64,000 nt of DNA from positions 1 through 64,000 of the forward strand of contig VZRZ01000595.1 of NCBI GenBank assembly GCA_013398175.1. The letters are read 5' to 3'. The DNA is from Climacteris rufus. Taxonomy: Eukaryota; Chordata; Aves; Passeriformes; Climacteridae. This document shows, in pieces, positions 10,101-23,000 of the stretch. The notes under the pieces are model-generated. The model searched no databases and was not told where the DNA came from. It worked only from the letters and a program-made list of their open reading frames with translations. The translations under genes were made by a program, and so were the position numbers. The stretch's first letter is position 1. Each line of letters starts with the position of its first letter.

Positions 10101-13015
10101 TTTTCTTAAGTGATACAATAAGGATGTTTGGGAAATACTATTATGTAGTTAGCTTCTTATTGGTGTGTGCTTACTTTTGTTCTTTTATGTATAGTTTTTT
10201 GCTCTTTTATAGGTTCTCAAGTCATTGTCCTAATGGAATGAATAATGTAAAAAAGCTATTGCAAAATTCCCTTCTTCTTGTAGTACTTTTGCAGGCATCT
10301 GGAGTCCTTTCATTCTGATCAGGACATCTTGGGTTTTTCTACTCAGCATTATCTGGTCTTTTAACCATTTTGCTTGTCTTCTGAAAATCAGGTCTTTTTT
10401 TGAAGTGCAGTGTCAAAATGAAACTATTTCCCAGGTCCCATCTTGCACTGCTTTTACTGCTGTTTCTAACTTCCAGCTACTAATAAATCTTTTGATATGA
10501 ATTATTGAGACCTAAAAGCTGGACACACTTTACCTATGGTTAGGTGCCATGGAATGATTATCACCCTTTTTATAACTACATTACATGGGGACTTGTGATC
10601 TGAGGTCTGTTGCAGTTCTGATATGATTTCTACAGAACTGCTACTCTGTTCCTGTGTTTGTGGAGCTACTTATTCTTGGTCTGTTTTGAATTTTCTGGAT
10701 TTCAAGCTCTGCTTTTCAGACTTCTAGCTGTTGGAGAGCTTCTAAACCTGTTTTCCAGGCTGTAATAAGTAATAAGCATACTCTTTGTTCTATGTCTTTA
10801 ATTAATAAATGTATTAAATAGTACTGAATGTTAGTGAATTTGCATGCAGAACATTGCTTGTTGTATCCTTCTATTTCCATGATGAATACTGATAATTGGT
10901 CTGCAAGTTTCACACTTAGAAACATTTCAGTTGTTAATCTGACCTAACTTTTGCTGTCTGTGTATAAAAATAAGGAAGATATCTAATTTATCATTTAATC
11001 TAAGAAGTGATTGGTGTTTCACTTAATTTCTTGCCTTTCCTTTGCACTGAGGTAAATAGCAGAATTGGCATAGAAAACATTTTCTTTGGCTGTGGCACCC
11101 TGTAGGATGTATTAAAGGAATAGATGCCACACAGCTCTCTCCCTGCCATTTGAAAGATTTGGGATGAGTTACAACCCTGAGTAAGCTCTGTGTTAGCTCC
11201 CGTGTCTCTTTAAAGATATTCCAGACCTAGAGGTAGCTCTTTTTCTCTGTTCAGCCTCTCTAAATGTACTGTATAAGGAGAAGAGTCTTCGGGCTGTTTT
11301 GTCATCTGTTGAGATGGAAACAAGACCAGAACAAAAGTACCACAAGTCCATTTTGTTCGTAGTCTCATGTTTAAAGGACTTGTGTAAGAGAATATTACAA
11401 TTTTCTAGTAAAAACTAATAAATTTAAAAAGAGCAAAAATAATTAGTGGAGTTCTTGCTGTGATAAAACTCCATAATTCCTTGAGGGAATGATGTTGTGA
11501 TTATTGTTCTGTCCTTGCTTGTATCACAGAAGATCTAATTCTGAACAGAGATTTTGTGCATTATAGTAATTTAGCTTATTGTAACAGTTCTACCGAGGCT
11601 GCTTTGGTGATCTCTGCTATGTCCTTGATAGAGAAGCAGAACAATTTACTTAGCAAAATGCACAGGGAGTGCATGAATGGAAAACTTCGAAGAGGAAAGT
11701 CGGAAAATATACTTTTATTCTTCTCAGAATGATGAATAGCTTCTCTTATCTTAAAAGGTGTGTTATAATCACCTTTTTAAATTGTTACCTGTCTTACTTT
11801 TCTGGTTCCAGTTTGAGGGAGACTTAATTTAAAAGTCAATAAAACCAGATAAGACATCTGCCACTACACCAAGTGATTATTTAGTTAGCAGAAACAGTCA
11901 ACATTAAAAAAAAAAAAAAAGAACAATAGATTCAGTCAGTGTCTTCTGGAATTTAGCCACATATAAAGTGAGTCTTTTTATGCCATATGATTTTTCTCTG
12001 AAATTCTTTTTCAGCAAGAAATACATACAAACAAACAGCTTCTAAATTTCACACTCCTTCCTTTTCCCTCATGGCGTTATGGTGACCTTTAATTAGAAGA
12101 CAGTCAATTACTGTTCTAAGGGGGGAAGGGTGAAAACATTTAAGTCTTTCCATTGTAAGAAAAGGGTGAGACTGTGTGCCAACATGGAAGAACATTTCCC
12201 AAAAACTGTATGAATATTTGACTGTTGAGATATTGCTGAGATTATTTATAATCTTGGGTATGAGAAACTGAGAACTGTAGAGCTTGATGAAAGGCAAGAA
12301 GATTCTTTTCCTGAGAAGAATGTAATGCTTGTGAAGTTTAAGCATGACTAAAAAAAAGTCCTGTTCCAACTTCCTAATATTTTGATAGCCTGTACTAGTA
12401 TCAGCAGGGATTCTTATAGTTTACATGGATATTGTTTAAAAAAGTAAACATTTGCAAAAATTGTTCTATGCTTTGATAATTTAAGATGTTCTTACCTACC
12501 AAGCATGAAAGAAAATGCTTTTTCCAAATGAAATATTGTGATCCATAATTTGTGATTCTTATGCCAGGTGATGTCAGCATAGTTCCTTGATCTGCGTTTT
12601 TTTTGTGTATTTGAAGGATTTGGAGGTCTTTTGTCCTAGTGACATTTAAAACCCCCCAACAAGTTGGGGTAAGAGACTTCTATTTAAATTAATATAACTA
12701 TATTAAAGTTCAAATGATCCTCGTGTCAGATGAGTGTGCAAAAATAATTCAATATAAAAGTAAGGCTTAGCATTTTTTTAATTAGCCCTAAATACTTATA
12801 GCTGTTTTATTGGGCCAGAATAGTTGAGTTGGTTTGATTTTTTAAGTAGTATTTTTAGTAGCTAGCTTGAATTTATCCAGGTGAATAAACCAGTAAATAT
12901 ATGTGTTTAAAAGCAAATGTGAAACACTGGTGGTGACAGTCTGATCCTGTTACCACATTACTTTGTTGGTACTTGCAAAGGACCCACAAAACTGATGTTT
13001 TTGTTCATGGGTGCA
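7104..13015. other. Intron-like DNA, no gene seen
   Basis: About 5.9 kb of AT-rich sequence. I found only homopolymer runs (for example an A run near 11906-11921) and small open frames without recognisable domains or splice context. No CR1, LTR or RNA gene was recognised. It is probably part of LAMA2 intron 1 or its upstream flank. Confidence 0.55.
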
Positions 13016-13085
13016 GTTTGAGGCTCAGCATGAAATAGTCAGGGAACTACGTTTGAGGCTCAGCATGAAATAGTCAGGGAACTAC
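13016..13085 (+). repeat. Perfect 35-bp tandem duplication
   Basis: A 35-bp unit beginning GTTTGAGGCTCAGC and ending GGGAACTAC occurs twice back to back (13016-13050 and 13051-13085) with no mismatch, flanked by non-repetitive sequence. This looks like a recent replication-slippage duplication, possibly polymorphic. Confidence 0.95.
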
Positions 13086-14686
13086 TCTGGGACTGCTTTT
13101 TTTTTGGCTCCTATATTTGACGTTGCTTTGCAACTACAGAAACTGCCAGTTTGTTTCCTTTTTGCACATATAGTGAATCGGATTTTATAAAATTACTTAC
13201 ATACTGTCCTAGCCCGCTTATACCTCATACACATGCCACTTTTTAGCCCTAAAATTTTTGGTTTTCTTCTTGCACTAAGCTCTACTAATCTTGATATTGT
13301 AAGCAGCCTACATTACAGTTAAGAATCAGAAGTTGGGTGTTCTTGCTTTCCTTTACAGGTACTCCAAAGTCACCTCTGTGTGCACTTCCAGGAACTGTCT
13401 CAAGCCAAAATGCAGTGGTGTCTGCCATTTTATTTTACACACAGCATCTTACTTAAAGGCTTTTCTGGGGTGAAAGCCTCCAGCTGCTCTTATTGAGAGT
13501 ATAAAGAAATGACTCGTTAGGATTTGAGGAAAGAAAAGACTATCATCATAGCTCGACATTAGTTGAAGGCTTTTCAGATACTGATCCAATTACGGCAGTA
13601 AAGTGATTTAGGTCGCTTTTCATCACTGTATCCAGGTGTACACTTTATTTTAAACATAGGCTTAATTTCATTGCCTCCAGTGGAACTGAAGCAGGCATTA
13701 AGTGTTCTTTGGATTTAAAACCAATTCCTGTACACTGCAGATAAACTACAGAAGTAAAAATCTAGCTGTGGCAGTGCAGTAAGCCAGATAGAACTAGGAT
13801 GATATCAGTCATGCTGCATCAGGAATTTGTTTGGTTTACAGTCTCACTAGCAAACACAGTTTTTTCTTATTAATACTGTTAGTACGTGATAGTTAAATGT
13901 GTCTGATTGAAGACAGTACTGAAATAATTTCAAGCTGTACCTGAGTCAGTGTCTGGCCATGTTCCTTTCTGTGTATAGGCTTCTGCCTCTTATTGAGCTT
14001 CAGGAACAAAAGTATCCATAAGAAAGAAATTATCATTTCTGATTCCAGGTGAGCTGATGCATGCTGGCAAATGCTAATCCTGTGAGTACTGTTACTGTCC
14101 ACTGGTACCTCTTTTCGTCTAGTAAATTTCATTTAGGATCCTGCCACGCAGCACTGAGTTAGTAATTTTTAATTACTCATAAAAAACATTAAAGGATAAA
14201 ACTGTCATTCTGTAGTGGAATTTGTTCTCTCTAAGTTCCGTAGCACAGTCACATGAAATTTACTTTTTCCACTTTTTGTATCTGCAATTGCTTTTTCTCA
14301 AGATCAGATTCTACACGGTGTTCTCACTGCGCACAACTATGTTTCTCTAAGCAATAAAACAGGCTTATACTTGTCTATTCCTAGTGTTTTACACTGGGAT
14401 TTCAAATAACATGTAAGAGGCAAGTACGTAAATTCATATCATGTGTTTCTTGTGATTTCCTTCTATAGTCTCAAATCTTAAATTTAGCTTAAAGCTGACA
14501 GTTCCCTATCTTTTAAAAATCAATTCCAGCGTCTGTTGTTTTATTATTTTTTAAATCACTTTGTAATTCTCATAATACATCATATTATTTGAAATAAGAT
14601 CTTGTCTATACAGGAAGCACTTCATGTAATTAAAGGTCCATTTTTAGACATAGATAAGCTACCCCATGTTTAGCATTTCTGTATAG
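13086..14686. other. Intron-like DNA, no gene seen
   Basis: Non-repetitive, mostly balanced sequence. I see no exon or mobile element. The stretch around 13370-13640 has a composition that could suit a conserved non-coding element, but nothing in the sequence proves this. Confidence 0.45.
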
Positions 14687-14707
14687 GCTACATATACTAT
14701 ATGTAGC
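14687..14707. repeat. 21-bp near-perfect palindrome
   Basis: Two 10-base arms, GCTACATATA and TATATGTAGC, flank a single central C. It could extrude as a small cruciform. No associated gene is seen and chance is a reasonable explanation in AT-rich DNA. Confidence 0.85.
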
Positions 14708-17700
14708 TTTTAGTAATTTATTTTGGTCTAGTTGATTTCCAGAAATTTTCTGAATGTTCATTTGAGGTCACAGAAGTACTGAAAGTGTGAATGAGTTATA
14801 GACCTGTTATGCCTGATGCCTGTACCAGAGGCAATAGTTATCAAATTTCTGCCATAAAACTTCAGTGTCCTAGAAAATTTGGGTGCCTTCCCAAAAAGCT
14901 GTCCCTGAGACTCAATCATAGATTTCTACATGTTTCTCTTAGATTCCTGGCTGCATAAATAAATAAAAATGTGCCATTAATTATGCATTAATGTTTCCTG
15001 GTTTACACTTATAAAAAATGTAAGGCAGTACTGTTACCCAGATAAATTTTCCTTTCATTTGTGACAGAAACCTTACAGAGAAGTTTTAGAAATCCCTGAT
15101 GGTAATTCCCTCAGCCTTTGTAGGATTAACCTTTTGTCTTTCCCAGTTCCTACATTTTCTGTTTTCTTAGACTTTGATTGATTCTGATGCTTCCAGTAGT
15201 TATTTTTAATCTAAACCTATTGTTTCCATGTATTTGTTGGCAAATTCCAGTGACAGTAAGTTAGTGCTTTATTTGCTTTCCAGCAGTGAATTTCAGCCAA
15301 AGCCTCTGAGAAACACAGGGATGTTTTCATGAGCAGTTACAGGCCTGGTGTAGTTCTGTGTTGTTGAAACAGCTAAATGTCTGTTTAGTATAGAAAAACC
15401 AAGTCAGTACAACTGCACTGCTACTGATAACTGAGGTAGTTTAAGCAGGGCTAGCTTTGATAGTCCTTGGTGGCCTTGTGCATGCAGTCATACCATAAAT
15501 TACCATACACATTGTTTTTATTTTCCTGGATTCATATTCAAGAAAAGAGATGCCTTTCCCTTACTGTGTAGGAAATCATAAGTTAAGGCCACAAGCCTTA
15601 CTGATATATGCAAAATGTTTTGTGACTTTGAGCATGTAAATTATATGAAGGGCAAGCTATTCATCCTCACAATTTCTTTTGGCCTTGGAGTATTTATAGA
15701 GGCTCCCTGTGGAGCTGCACTGTCAAGCATCCCCCAGCTGAGGAACAGCTTATGAAAGGTTCTCTGAGGACTACGTGTGCACACTGAAAACTCATTAATA
15801 GTCATATGCAGTCCTACAAGCAAGATTATTCCTGTGTCCTTTCTTCATCTGGAAAAATGTTTGGGTTTATTTCTTTAATAGTGACATCTCCTACTTTGGA
15901 GCATTTTTTTGTTAGTGCTCAAGGTTAGCTTCAAAAGGGACTAAATGTCATGGAGCTCGTTATTTAAATGTCTAACAAAATTATTGCCTCAAAATAGGTG
16001 TTCAGGGTCAACCCTCTACAGGATACTCAGCTGTTTGCAAGCCCTGCAGTACAGAATGTAAAACCAGTTGAATGTGTGAAGAACACAGCCATAAATAGGA
16101 AATGTGGAAGACTGAAATTTGAAATTCTATGGCAGGGGAAAGGTTTTGTGCACAGAGTAAATAATAGGTCAGCATGAAAATGCAGAATTGGTATGTAAAG
16201 TCATAAAGGTCCCTGACTGGACTGGTCCCATACTGCTTCTGTAGGTAGAATCTCCTCCTGGATCTTTGAATGATGATGCTGCACCGTGGTCCTATGGTAT
16301 TTGGATTGTTTTATGGAGTCTTTGAGTTGTTCTATAGAGCTGATCTGTGTAATTTCTTTGGATTATAATTTTTCAATATGCAGTGTTTCAGTTAGTGATC
16401 AATTAATGGTAAGTATTTAGTCCTCTGTTTCTCTACCATACCCATTGCAAAGGTTTTTAAATCACAGCCAGCGATTCATAGCATAAGACGTAATTCTATG
16501 AAATATTTCATTGTTATTTTATGATTTATAGATTCATATTTGCATCTGCCTGAAGACCTGATGAAGACTTTTCTGTCCCCAAATTCATCATTCAACTGTG
16601 TTTGCATTTGAGATCTGAGCAGCATTGTGTTTTGAGTGCATATCTTGATGGTCAATAGGTGGTGATAGGTTGATGGTTGGACTTTGGTTTGGTGAGGTTT
16701 TTTTTTACAAATATGTGCTGGTGGAGTGCTCTGTTGTATGTCTGCATTTAGAAAGATCAGAACTTGCTGATAATGTACAACATATCTCTTTAGAGCATTC
16801 AAGCTCTAAAAAAACTTCAGGGAAATTAGGGAGACTGGTGTAAGTAATTCCTAGCATCTTGGTTAGGATGGTCTATGCAAGCAGCAAGGTGAGGAAAGAA
16901 GTTACAGATTGATCTAGGAATGGGATCCTGGTGTTCACCTTCCATCTTGACATTTTGTTGTCTTGTATCTCCCGTCTCTAATACATAGAGATATAACGTG
17001 ACACAGTAGACATGAGATGTCTACTATCATGCATGAGTTCTGTAATGCAGTAAGATGAAGCACACCTTTCCATTTTCATGCTAAATTTACATTAAATTTG
17101 AAGCTGTGCAATCTTCTGACTTTCCGAGGTGAATTCATTAAGAGTGTTCTCAAAATATTGACCAACAGCATACGAGCACCTTTTCATATACTTAGAAGCA
17201 GGTGAAGTTGGTGTGGAGGCAAGTGAGTTTCTTTTGGTTCTTGCACAGCACAGAAAGAATTCTGCGTGGTGTTCTGTAAAATTATCCTGAAGGATTTTTG
17301 TGTAGGGTGAAATGAAGTAATAAATCTGCATATTACCAGGGGATATGAATACTAAAACAACTACTGAGAAGATCCCTCTAAAATCAGAGGTCCCAGGAGA
17401 AGGGAACTTTTTCAAAGAAGACATTAACTTTCTTCTTGTAAGAAAAGCTACATTAGAAGGTTGTTGTCCAGCTAGCTTGACAGAAAACATCTGGGCTCTC
17501 CAGTGGGTGGCAAAACACTTAAGTATTTTGTTTTACTCCGCTAGCAGTTTTGAATAGCCATGTGTTCTGTTCTGATGCAGCCTGTTCTGTTGCAGCCATG
17601 GGAGAAGTAGTGACACGAGAGAAAACTTCTTTATTTTTCTTCAGTTTTTATTGTTAGTGCCTTCTAACGACGTCCAGGGCTGTGCAATATCTGAGAAACT

Positions 17701-19869
17701 CCCCTAATGCTGCCGTTCTGCCTCACTGCAGAATAATGAATATTGTATTTCGGGATTCAGAGCCTGCCTGCAGCAAATCTGATCAAGGCAAGATGCCCGA
17801 GGTTTTAAGCTACAAACCTCTGTGTTTAGGAGCAGTATTCTCTGTCACTGGAGTAAGCAAATTATTCCTGCTCCCCATGGTTCAAAATGGGGAATGATAA
17901 TTTGAGTATTTACACTTTCTCTCCTGCAGCCTGTGTGGTGGTGTTTCTTCCCAGGGCTCAACTTTTCTCTGAGCTGTAGACTTTAGCAAAAAGTCTTGTT
18001 CCTCAACTTTTTAATTACTTTCTATGCTTCTGGCTTTTGACTCTCTGTGTGTTGTTTCTTTAGACCAAGGCAGTTTTTTCCATTTTCTGGTACAAACCTT
18101 AGAATATCAACAAGCAACAAAAATAACAAAAATAAAAAGCAACCTTCCAGATAATACTTTGTAATTTTCTTGAACAAAAGGTAAGCCTTACAAGAAATTA
18201 TGAGCTCTAGTAGTTATTACCAGTCTACTTGAACATATTATAATTCATAAAATAGTTATTTAAAGCAACTAGTATGGCTGTACTTTCTATGTTCTCATTT
18301 TTGTTTTTAATTAAAATAACTACATACTGTCATACTTCATTTTCCAGGAGAAGGTAACAAAGAACACTAACAGAGTAGTTAATTTTACTACTCTGTATCA
18401 TAATGAATTAGTTTGGAAAAAAATGAGAAAAATAATTTCATTTTAGTCATAGCGAACATTTGTCTGGAAATGCTGTTCCAGCTGATGTTGTCTTAATAAC
18501 CCCCATACTGTGCTGAATGCTTCTGTGGTTTCTTTCTGAAGCCTGCAGACTAAAGGAAAACATTGTTACACTGTTAACACCTGCATTTTGGATGAATTTC
18601 TTCATTTGAATGTTTCTTGACTTTTCATTTCCCAGTAGGATCTTATCCCAAGGGACAGTGGGTTGTATTAGGTGAAGCAGAGGAAGCGTATGTTTGTTGA
18701 GCCCTTCAATGTATCTGGTAAAGGCATTACACATGTACGGAAAAAATAAGCTTCTTTATACACTGTGCCAAAACTGAGAGAAGTAATCAGATTTCATGTT
18801 AAGAGTGTTACGGCCATCTGCAGTATCACTCTCTGGTTATTGCACATGTGCTTTGCTTTAGACAGGCACTTCAATATTCCTGTTTTAAAAAAAACATTTT
18901 CCTTGCATGCCTAATTATCTCTAAGGACATTACAGTGAGTTTTCATACACCTGCAACATTTCTGTTTTCAGGGCCGTAAGGGATGTTGTTTCTAGGGCTC
19001 CAAGGATGCCCATGTGAAAGAGAAATTCAGTCTTAAACTATTTGGGAGGATTTATTTATTTTTTTTTTTTTTAATTAACGTGAAGGTAATATTAGTGAAA
19101 GATTTTGAAGTGGTGGCTCGGGTAATTAATTGCTGTTAACTAGGTCTGATCCAAAGGCTGTCACTGAGTTAAAGGAGTTTTGGAATTAAGTTTTATGATG
19201 CCCATTGCGGTCATCCACTACACTGATCTGATATCACTTAGTGCATTTTGGTTACAGTGATTATTTAAAAAAAACACTTGTGGCTTTTTTTTTTTTTTTT
19301 GGGGCATTTTACTCATGTTCTTGAAGTAGATCTGGCAATACTTTGAGAGTTAAAGTTCTGTGGATGAGAATTGAAATGCTGTGGTTAAAAGGGAAAAAAA
19401 AATTGAAAGTATTGAAGAACAGGAGAGAGAACCAAGCTCCTTTGTCAACAGGATTAAATTTTTAGATGATGGGAAATTGCTATGACTCAACCAACCAACA
19501 GGCTCCTCTTCAGACTGTGTATTGCAGGCATCTTGAACAGATACTGAATCAGGGACTGGTTTTGTCCACTGGCTCTAAAGAGAACTGGAACCTGAAAGCT
19601 GTGGATGGAATCACACATTACTTCTTTGTATTCAGAACACACAGTATATTTCTATTACTAAGTTACTAATTAAGTATGCAAGTAAGTAAGCAGTGTGAAT
19701 AAATCCTTGTATCAATAAAATAGGTTAGCCTAAGGTAAAAGCAGAAGTGATTAGGATAATGTAGATCTGAACTTGAGAAACTCTGTCCATATCCCTCCTT
19801 TATTCAATTTTTGTGTCCATTTTGGTTTCCTAGTGACTATTTGTAATCAAAGAAGAACATCCTGGTTTT
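14708..19869. other. Intron-like DNA, no gene seen
   Basis: About 5.2 kb of AT-rich sequence with T and A runs (for example T runs near 19058-19071 and 19286-19301). Small open frames here have no recognisable domains. I recognise no mobile element or RNA gene. Confidence 0.5.
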
Positions 19870-20030
19870 GTTTTTTTTTTTTTTGGGTGCGTNNNNNNNN
19901 NNNNNNNNNNNNNNNNNNNNNNNNNNNNNNNNNNNNNNNNNNNNNNNNNNNNNNNNNNNNNNNNNNNNNNNNNNNNNNNNNNNNNNNNNNNNNNNNNNNN
20001 NNNNNNNTTTTTTTTTTTTTTTGGGTGCGT
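19870..20030. other. Assembly gap with overlapping edges
   Basis: A run of 115 N (19893-20007) is bounded on the left by a run of about 14 T plus GGGTGCGT and on the right by a run of about 15 T plus GGGTGCGT. The two contig ends therefore share about 22 bases. The true gap is probably zero or negative, with the poly-T tract having broken the assembly. Open frames across this region are artefacts of the N run. Confidence 0.9.
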
Positions 20031-23000
20031 AATGTCATCCAATCTCAGCACGAAATCCTCTGTTTTCATGTACTTTCTGAAAAGAAAATAATTTTGTTAG
20101 TTTTCTGTACTGTTCACATTCTAACTCAGAGCATTTGGTAGTGGGGCATGTTGTGAATATTCAGTTTTATTAGGAGCATAATAAACTGTTGCAGGGGAGC
20201 TGGAAGTTCCATGTTTCTAGAGGTTTCTCTGTCACCCCCTGTGAAATACTTTGCCTTTGAAAAAGCTTTACCTTGTTGTTAATTTCAGTTCTTTTGATGC
20301 TTTTATTTTTTAGAAACTTTTCTATTTCAATAGCAATATTTTCAATAACTAATGAAAATAACTTATTTTTGCTTCTTGATTTTAACTCACAAATATTTAT
20401 CTTGGTAAATTCAAAGCACTTGTTTGAGTTGTTATTGATTTTGTAAGTTCTATATACTACTGAAAAATATAGAGAATTTTCTTTTTAACATGTTTGTTTA
20501 GTTAATATTAGATTAGTACAGTTCTGTTCTTACGTACTAAAACTTATCTTTCTGTTCAACAGATCAGTGCAAGTGCAAGGCAAAGAACTGAATACTGAAG
20601 GTCATTTTGAGTGCAGTAAATAATGCTGTGACCGAATTCTAGATTCATAATTACTGGAGCTAAGAATCACATTTGCATACTCATGACTGCTTACTGAATA
20701 AATGGTGCAACACACATTTGATTGGCAATGTATGTCTGATTCTTCCAAGGTCATAATGTTCTCCTCTAGAAAGAAAATTAAGAGCTGGGTCTCCAAATTA
20801 GGAATTCAAATGTTAAAAAAAAGCAAAATTATCAAAATCCCCTTCAACTCTATTGGAAGACAACTGTTGTTTAAGGGGCCCAGGACCATTCCTTCTGCAG
20901 TTTCTTAATTAATGTTCATGGTACATGAAAATATACAAAATGGAATTTCAGGTAACTCTGGATTGGTTTTGACTCCAAAATTTCTACAATTCTTACAGAA
21001 AAGAAAGAAAAGGGAAAGTCTCTTGTATAAATTATCTGACAAGGAGAAGGATGCTAGATGCTCTTCTATGTGCTAAATGTCTGCAAACATACACATGAAT
21101 TTCTAATTTCATAATCTCTGTAATCTGACATAGTTTCTACATTTCCTTATTGTCTATGGGATTTTCATCTTATTCTGTAGAATTGTAAGGCTTAGGTGTT
21201 ACAATTTGCTGTAGGGGGCACCTGTTAAATCAGTGAAGAATCATTTTCAGCAATGCTCTCACCCTTCTTATTTGTTCAGGAGAAGGGTTGGTTCATAGTC
21301 TGAACATGGATTTATTTCTTGTAACTTTTTATTTTATATTGTCTGTCCAAAGGGAACCTATTCTGACACGAGAGCCTTCCTCCAGCCCTTGGGATGCATT
21401 ATATAGTGAGAGCAGCAACTCTGTGAGGAAAGACCTGTTTTTTTTTATTTCATGCCAATTAAAATGAAACAGACTTGAGGTGGGGGCAAGATGTTTTAAC
21501 CTCAAGCTATTGGATTCCATTTCCAAATTACACTGTAGTTTAATCAGAAGAACCAGGTGCTCAGTGCAGCCAGTCATGTTTTAGATGAATTTTCTGTTGT
21601 GTTCTAGTTTTCTGCAGGGCTAGCTGGGGGTGCCCATGTTACTGTTGCAGAGCATAAATTGCTTTACTGAACTTTGGGACTAGCTTTAGTACAGTTTGAA
21701 GCAGTACAGGATTTTAAATGTAAAAGTATTAATATTTCACTGTTGTTGAGAAACTGTCTCACTTCCTCATCTATGTAGCATATTCTACAAATTAATTACT
21801 TGGCAGGTCTGAAATACCTGTTTTTATTAGGCATTCAAAGACAGAATATCACATTTTATTCCTTTGAAGTAAATTACAGAGCACTACTTGCAAGTATCTC
21901 ACTGCTCATTCCTCCCTCACCAACCCCATTTATTTATAACCTATTTAATCCTTTTTTGATTTATGTCTATTACATGTGTATGGCCATGAATACAAAATGT
22001 ATCCCTATGAATGTAAATAGGTCAATTACTTTTGCAGATTTGTTAAAAAAATAAAATAGACAGCTGTTTAGATTCTTGTCTGTAGAAATCAGATGTAAAA
22101 TACAGACCAACCAAAACTGACAGTATTGCCATCAGGTGGAATGCCTTGAAAGCACTGCAGGATCTCTAGTTTCATGGTCAGGACCAAGGCCTTTCTCATG
22201 AGAGTTACCTTTTAAAGACATTGGGAGTGGTGAGTGCTTTTTGCATTTAAGTACATTTACACATAGTCAATATTCTTCTTCATAGATGTTCTGAACCTGT
22301 GTAGTTGTTACTGCCCTTTTCATTTCATAATATTTCCCCTGTGATTACTGAAACTAAAATATCTTCCCTATAATTTCTTTGTATGCTATTAGTAAATGAA
22401 TTTGTAGTTGTAGATATGACACTTGCAAAGTAATATTCTGGTGTAACTATTATCAAGCAACAGTAAAACCTATAAATTGCATGGAAAATAAAGTTAGAAA
22501 TTGGTACAATAGGAGGTCAGCTGAGAAACATTGTTTCTCAGGCATTCCTAAAAATACATTGGATATAAACAGTGGCAGGATCCTTTTGGTGTTCAAGGAC
22601 ACCTTCTTTCAGTATTCACTCTTCTCTTTCTCCAAGGATTCAAGTGCTGTATCATTTGCATGTACAGAATTTGCAGTTCTTGAGCAATAGGGCTCAGAAG
22701 TATGTGACTTTGGTCTGTCACAGGTGACTGATGATCATAATTTTGGATACTAATAAATAGCATTTTAAGAAACTGTGTTTTTGAAGAAGCCTTTCTCTAA
22801 AGAGACAGCTGAAGTTAGGGAAGTCAAATTCATCTTTAGCTGAGAAGTCTGTTCAATGTTAGGTATCTGTCCAGTAGTATTTGAGAGGTTTCTACGTTTC
22901 TGGCATTTGGAGGTAATTTCCAAGAAACACATGCACCATATTAAAGGTCACAGAGTGGTTTATACCTGAGATGAATGGAAACTGTGTATTTAGTAAATAG

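Noticed and set aside
19773..20141. Open frames spanning the N run
   Set aside because: They exist only because N codons do not terminate translation; they cross an assembly gap.
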